From NCBI GenBank assembly GCA_937921525.1, contig CAKZUM010000407.1, positions 1-6,578 of the forward strand: a stretch of 6,578 nt of DNA, given 5' to 3'. Below the pieces are notes generated by a model, which was not told the DNA's origin, ran no database searches, and saw nothing but the letters and a program-made list of their open reading frames with translations. The stretch comes from an uncultured Saprospiraceae bacterium. Lineage in GTDB: Bacteria; Bacteroidota; Bacteroidia; Chitinophagales; Saprospiraceae. The position numbers were made by a program, and so were the translations under genes. Below are positions 6,340-6,578 of the stretch, piece after piece (position 1 is the stretch's first letter; each line of letters opens with the position of its first letter).

Positions 6340-6578
6340 ATGAAACGACAGCCCGCTATCTTTTTGCTGCTATTAGCCAGCATCATCCATTTGCAAGCGC
6401 AAATGAACAAGATAGATTTTGTAGAGTATGACTTAGACAATGGCATGCATGTCATACTGCATCAAGATAATTCAACACCAATTGTGGCCGTATCTATTAT
6501 GTACCATGTTGGTTCTAAAAATGAACAGCCAGATCGTACTGGTTTTGCCCACTTCTTTGAGCATCTGTTATTCGAAGG
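6340..6578 (+). CDS. M16 family zinc metallopeptidase (pitrilysin/insulinase type), N-terminal part, cut by window edge
   Basis: 79 complete codons from ATG 6340, open to the right edge. Residues 1-20 are a signal peptide (MKRQ, hydrophobic IFLLLLASII, cleavage near LQA|Q), so the enzyme is exported to the periplasm or outer membrane. The mature part opens with the M16 N-terminal pattern: Y-D-L-D-N-G-M-H-V-I-L (30-40), then PIVAVSIMYHVGSKNE (47-62). The inverted zinc motif HXXEH follows as H71-F-F-E74-H75 in GFAHFFEHLLFEG. H71 and H75 would bind zinc and E74 would be the catalytic base; the third ligand, a downstream glutamate, is outside the window. With the motif intact this is expected to be an active subunit, degrading peptides or processing exported proteins. 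Bacteroidota often have a second M16 gene next door, which cannot be seen here. No Shine-Dalgarno is visible before the ATG. Confidence 0.93.
   Translation, partial: MKRQPAIFLLLLASIIHLQAQMNKIDFVEYDLDNGMHVILHQDNSTPIVAVSIMYHVGSKNEQPDRTGFAHFFEHLLFE

Overview
The window reads as chromosomal DNA of a Bacteroidota bacterium, most likely from the Saprospiria (Saprospiraceae/Lewinellaceae type). The evidence is AT-rich intergenic DNA, a start region carrying the Bacteroidota promoter motif TAnnTTTG directly before recR, and a large secreted beta-helix/HYR/thrombospondin-3 protein of a kind common in that group. The placement is inference; there is no rRNA or marker phylogeny here.

Left part (1-2879, minus strand): the first 959 codons of a very large secreted surface protein, cut by the left edge. 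I translated this frame codon by codon and found no stop. It has a signal peptide, a right-handed beta-helix with coils about 31 residues apart, a choice-of-anchor-Q-like end, acidic thrombospondin-3/MopE-like metal-binding repeats, and HYR (Ig-like) domains. A C-type-lectin-like domain sits inside one HYR domain.

Middle (2880-3514): about 635 bp without a credible gene, between divergent genes. It holds an A10 tract (minus strand) before the adhesin start, a pair of crossing inverted repeats, and a compact block of short hairpins partly bracketed by two near-identical 22-bp repeats. At its right end a TATCTTTG promoter box lies 4 bp before the recR ATG.

Right part (3515-6578, plus strand): recR, then 2 bp later a TTG-started 657-residue membrane glycosyltransferase. 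The latter fuses a GT2 domain to the membrane/Rossmann half of a polyprenyl-phosphate sugar transferase whose catalytic domain seems internally deleted. A 243-bp gap follows, then the first 79 codons of a signal-peptide-bearing M16 zinc peptidase, cut by the right edge.

RecR and the glycosyltransferase probably share a transcript but act in unrelated processes (DNA repair and surface glycan synthesis). The adhesin and the M16 peptidase are separate envelope/secreted functions. I see no mobile element, CRISPR array, tRNA or rRNA, and no clear multi-gene novel system. The strongest oddities are domain architectures and the structured intergenic block.
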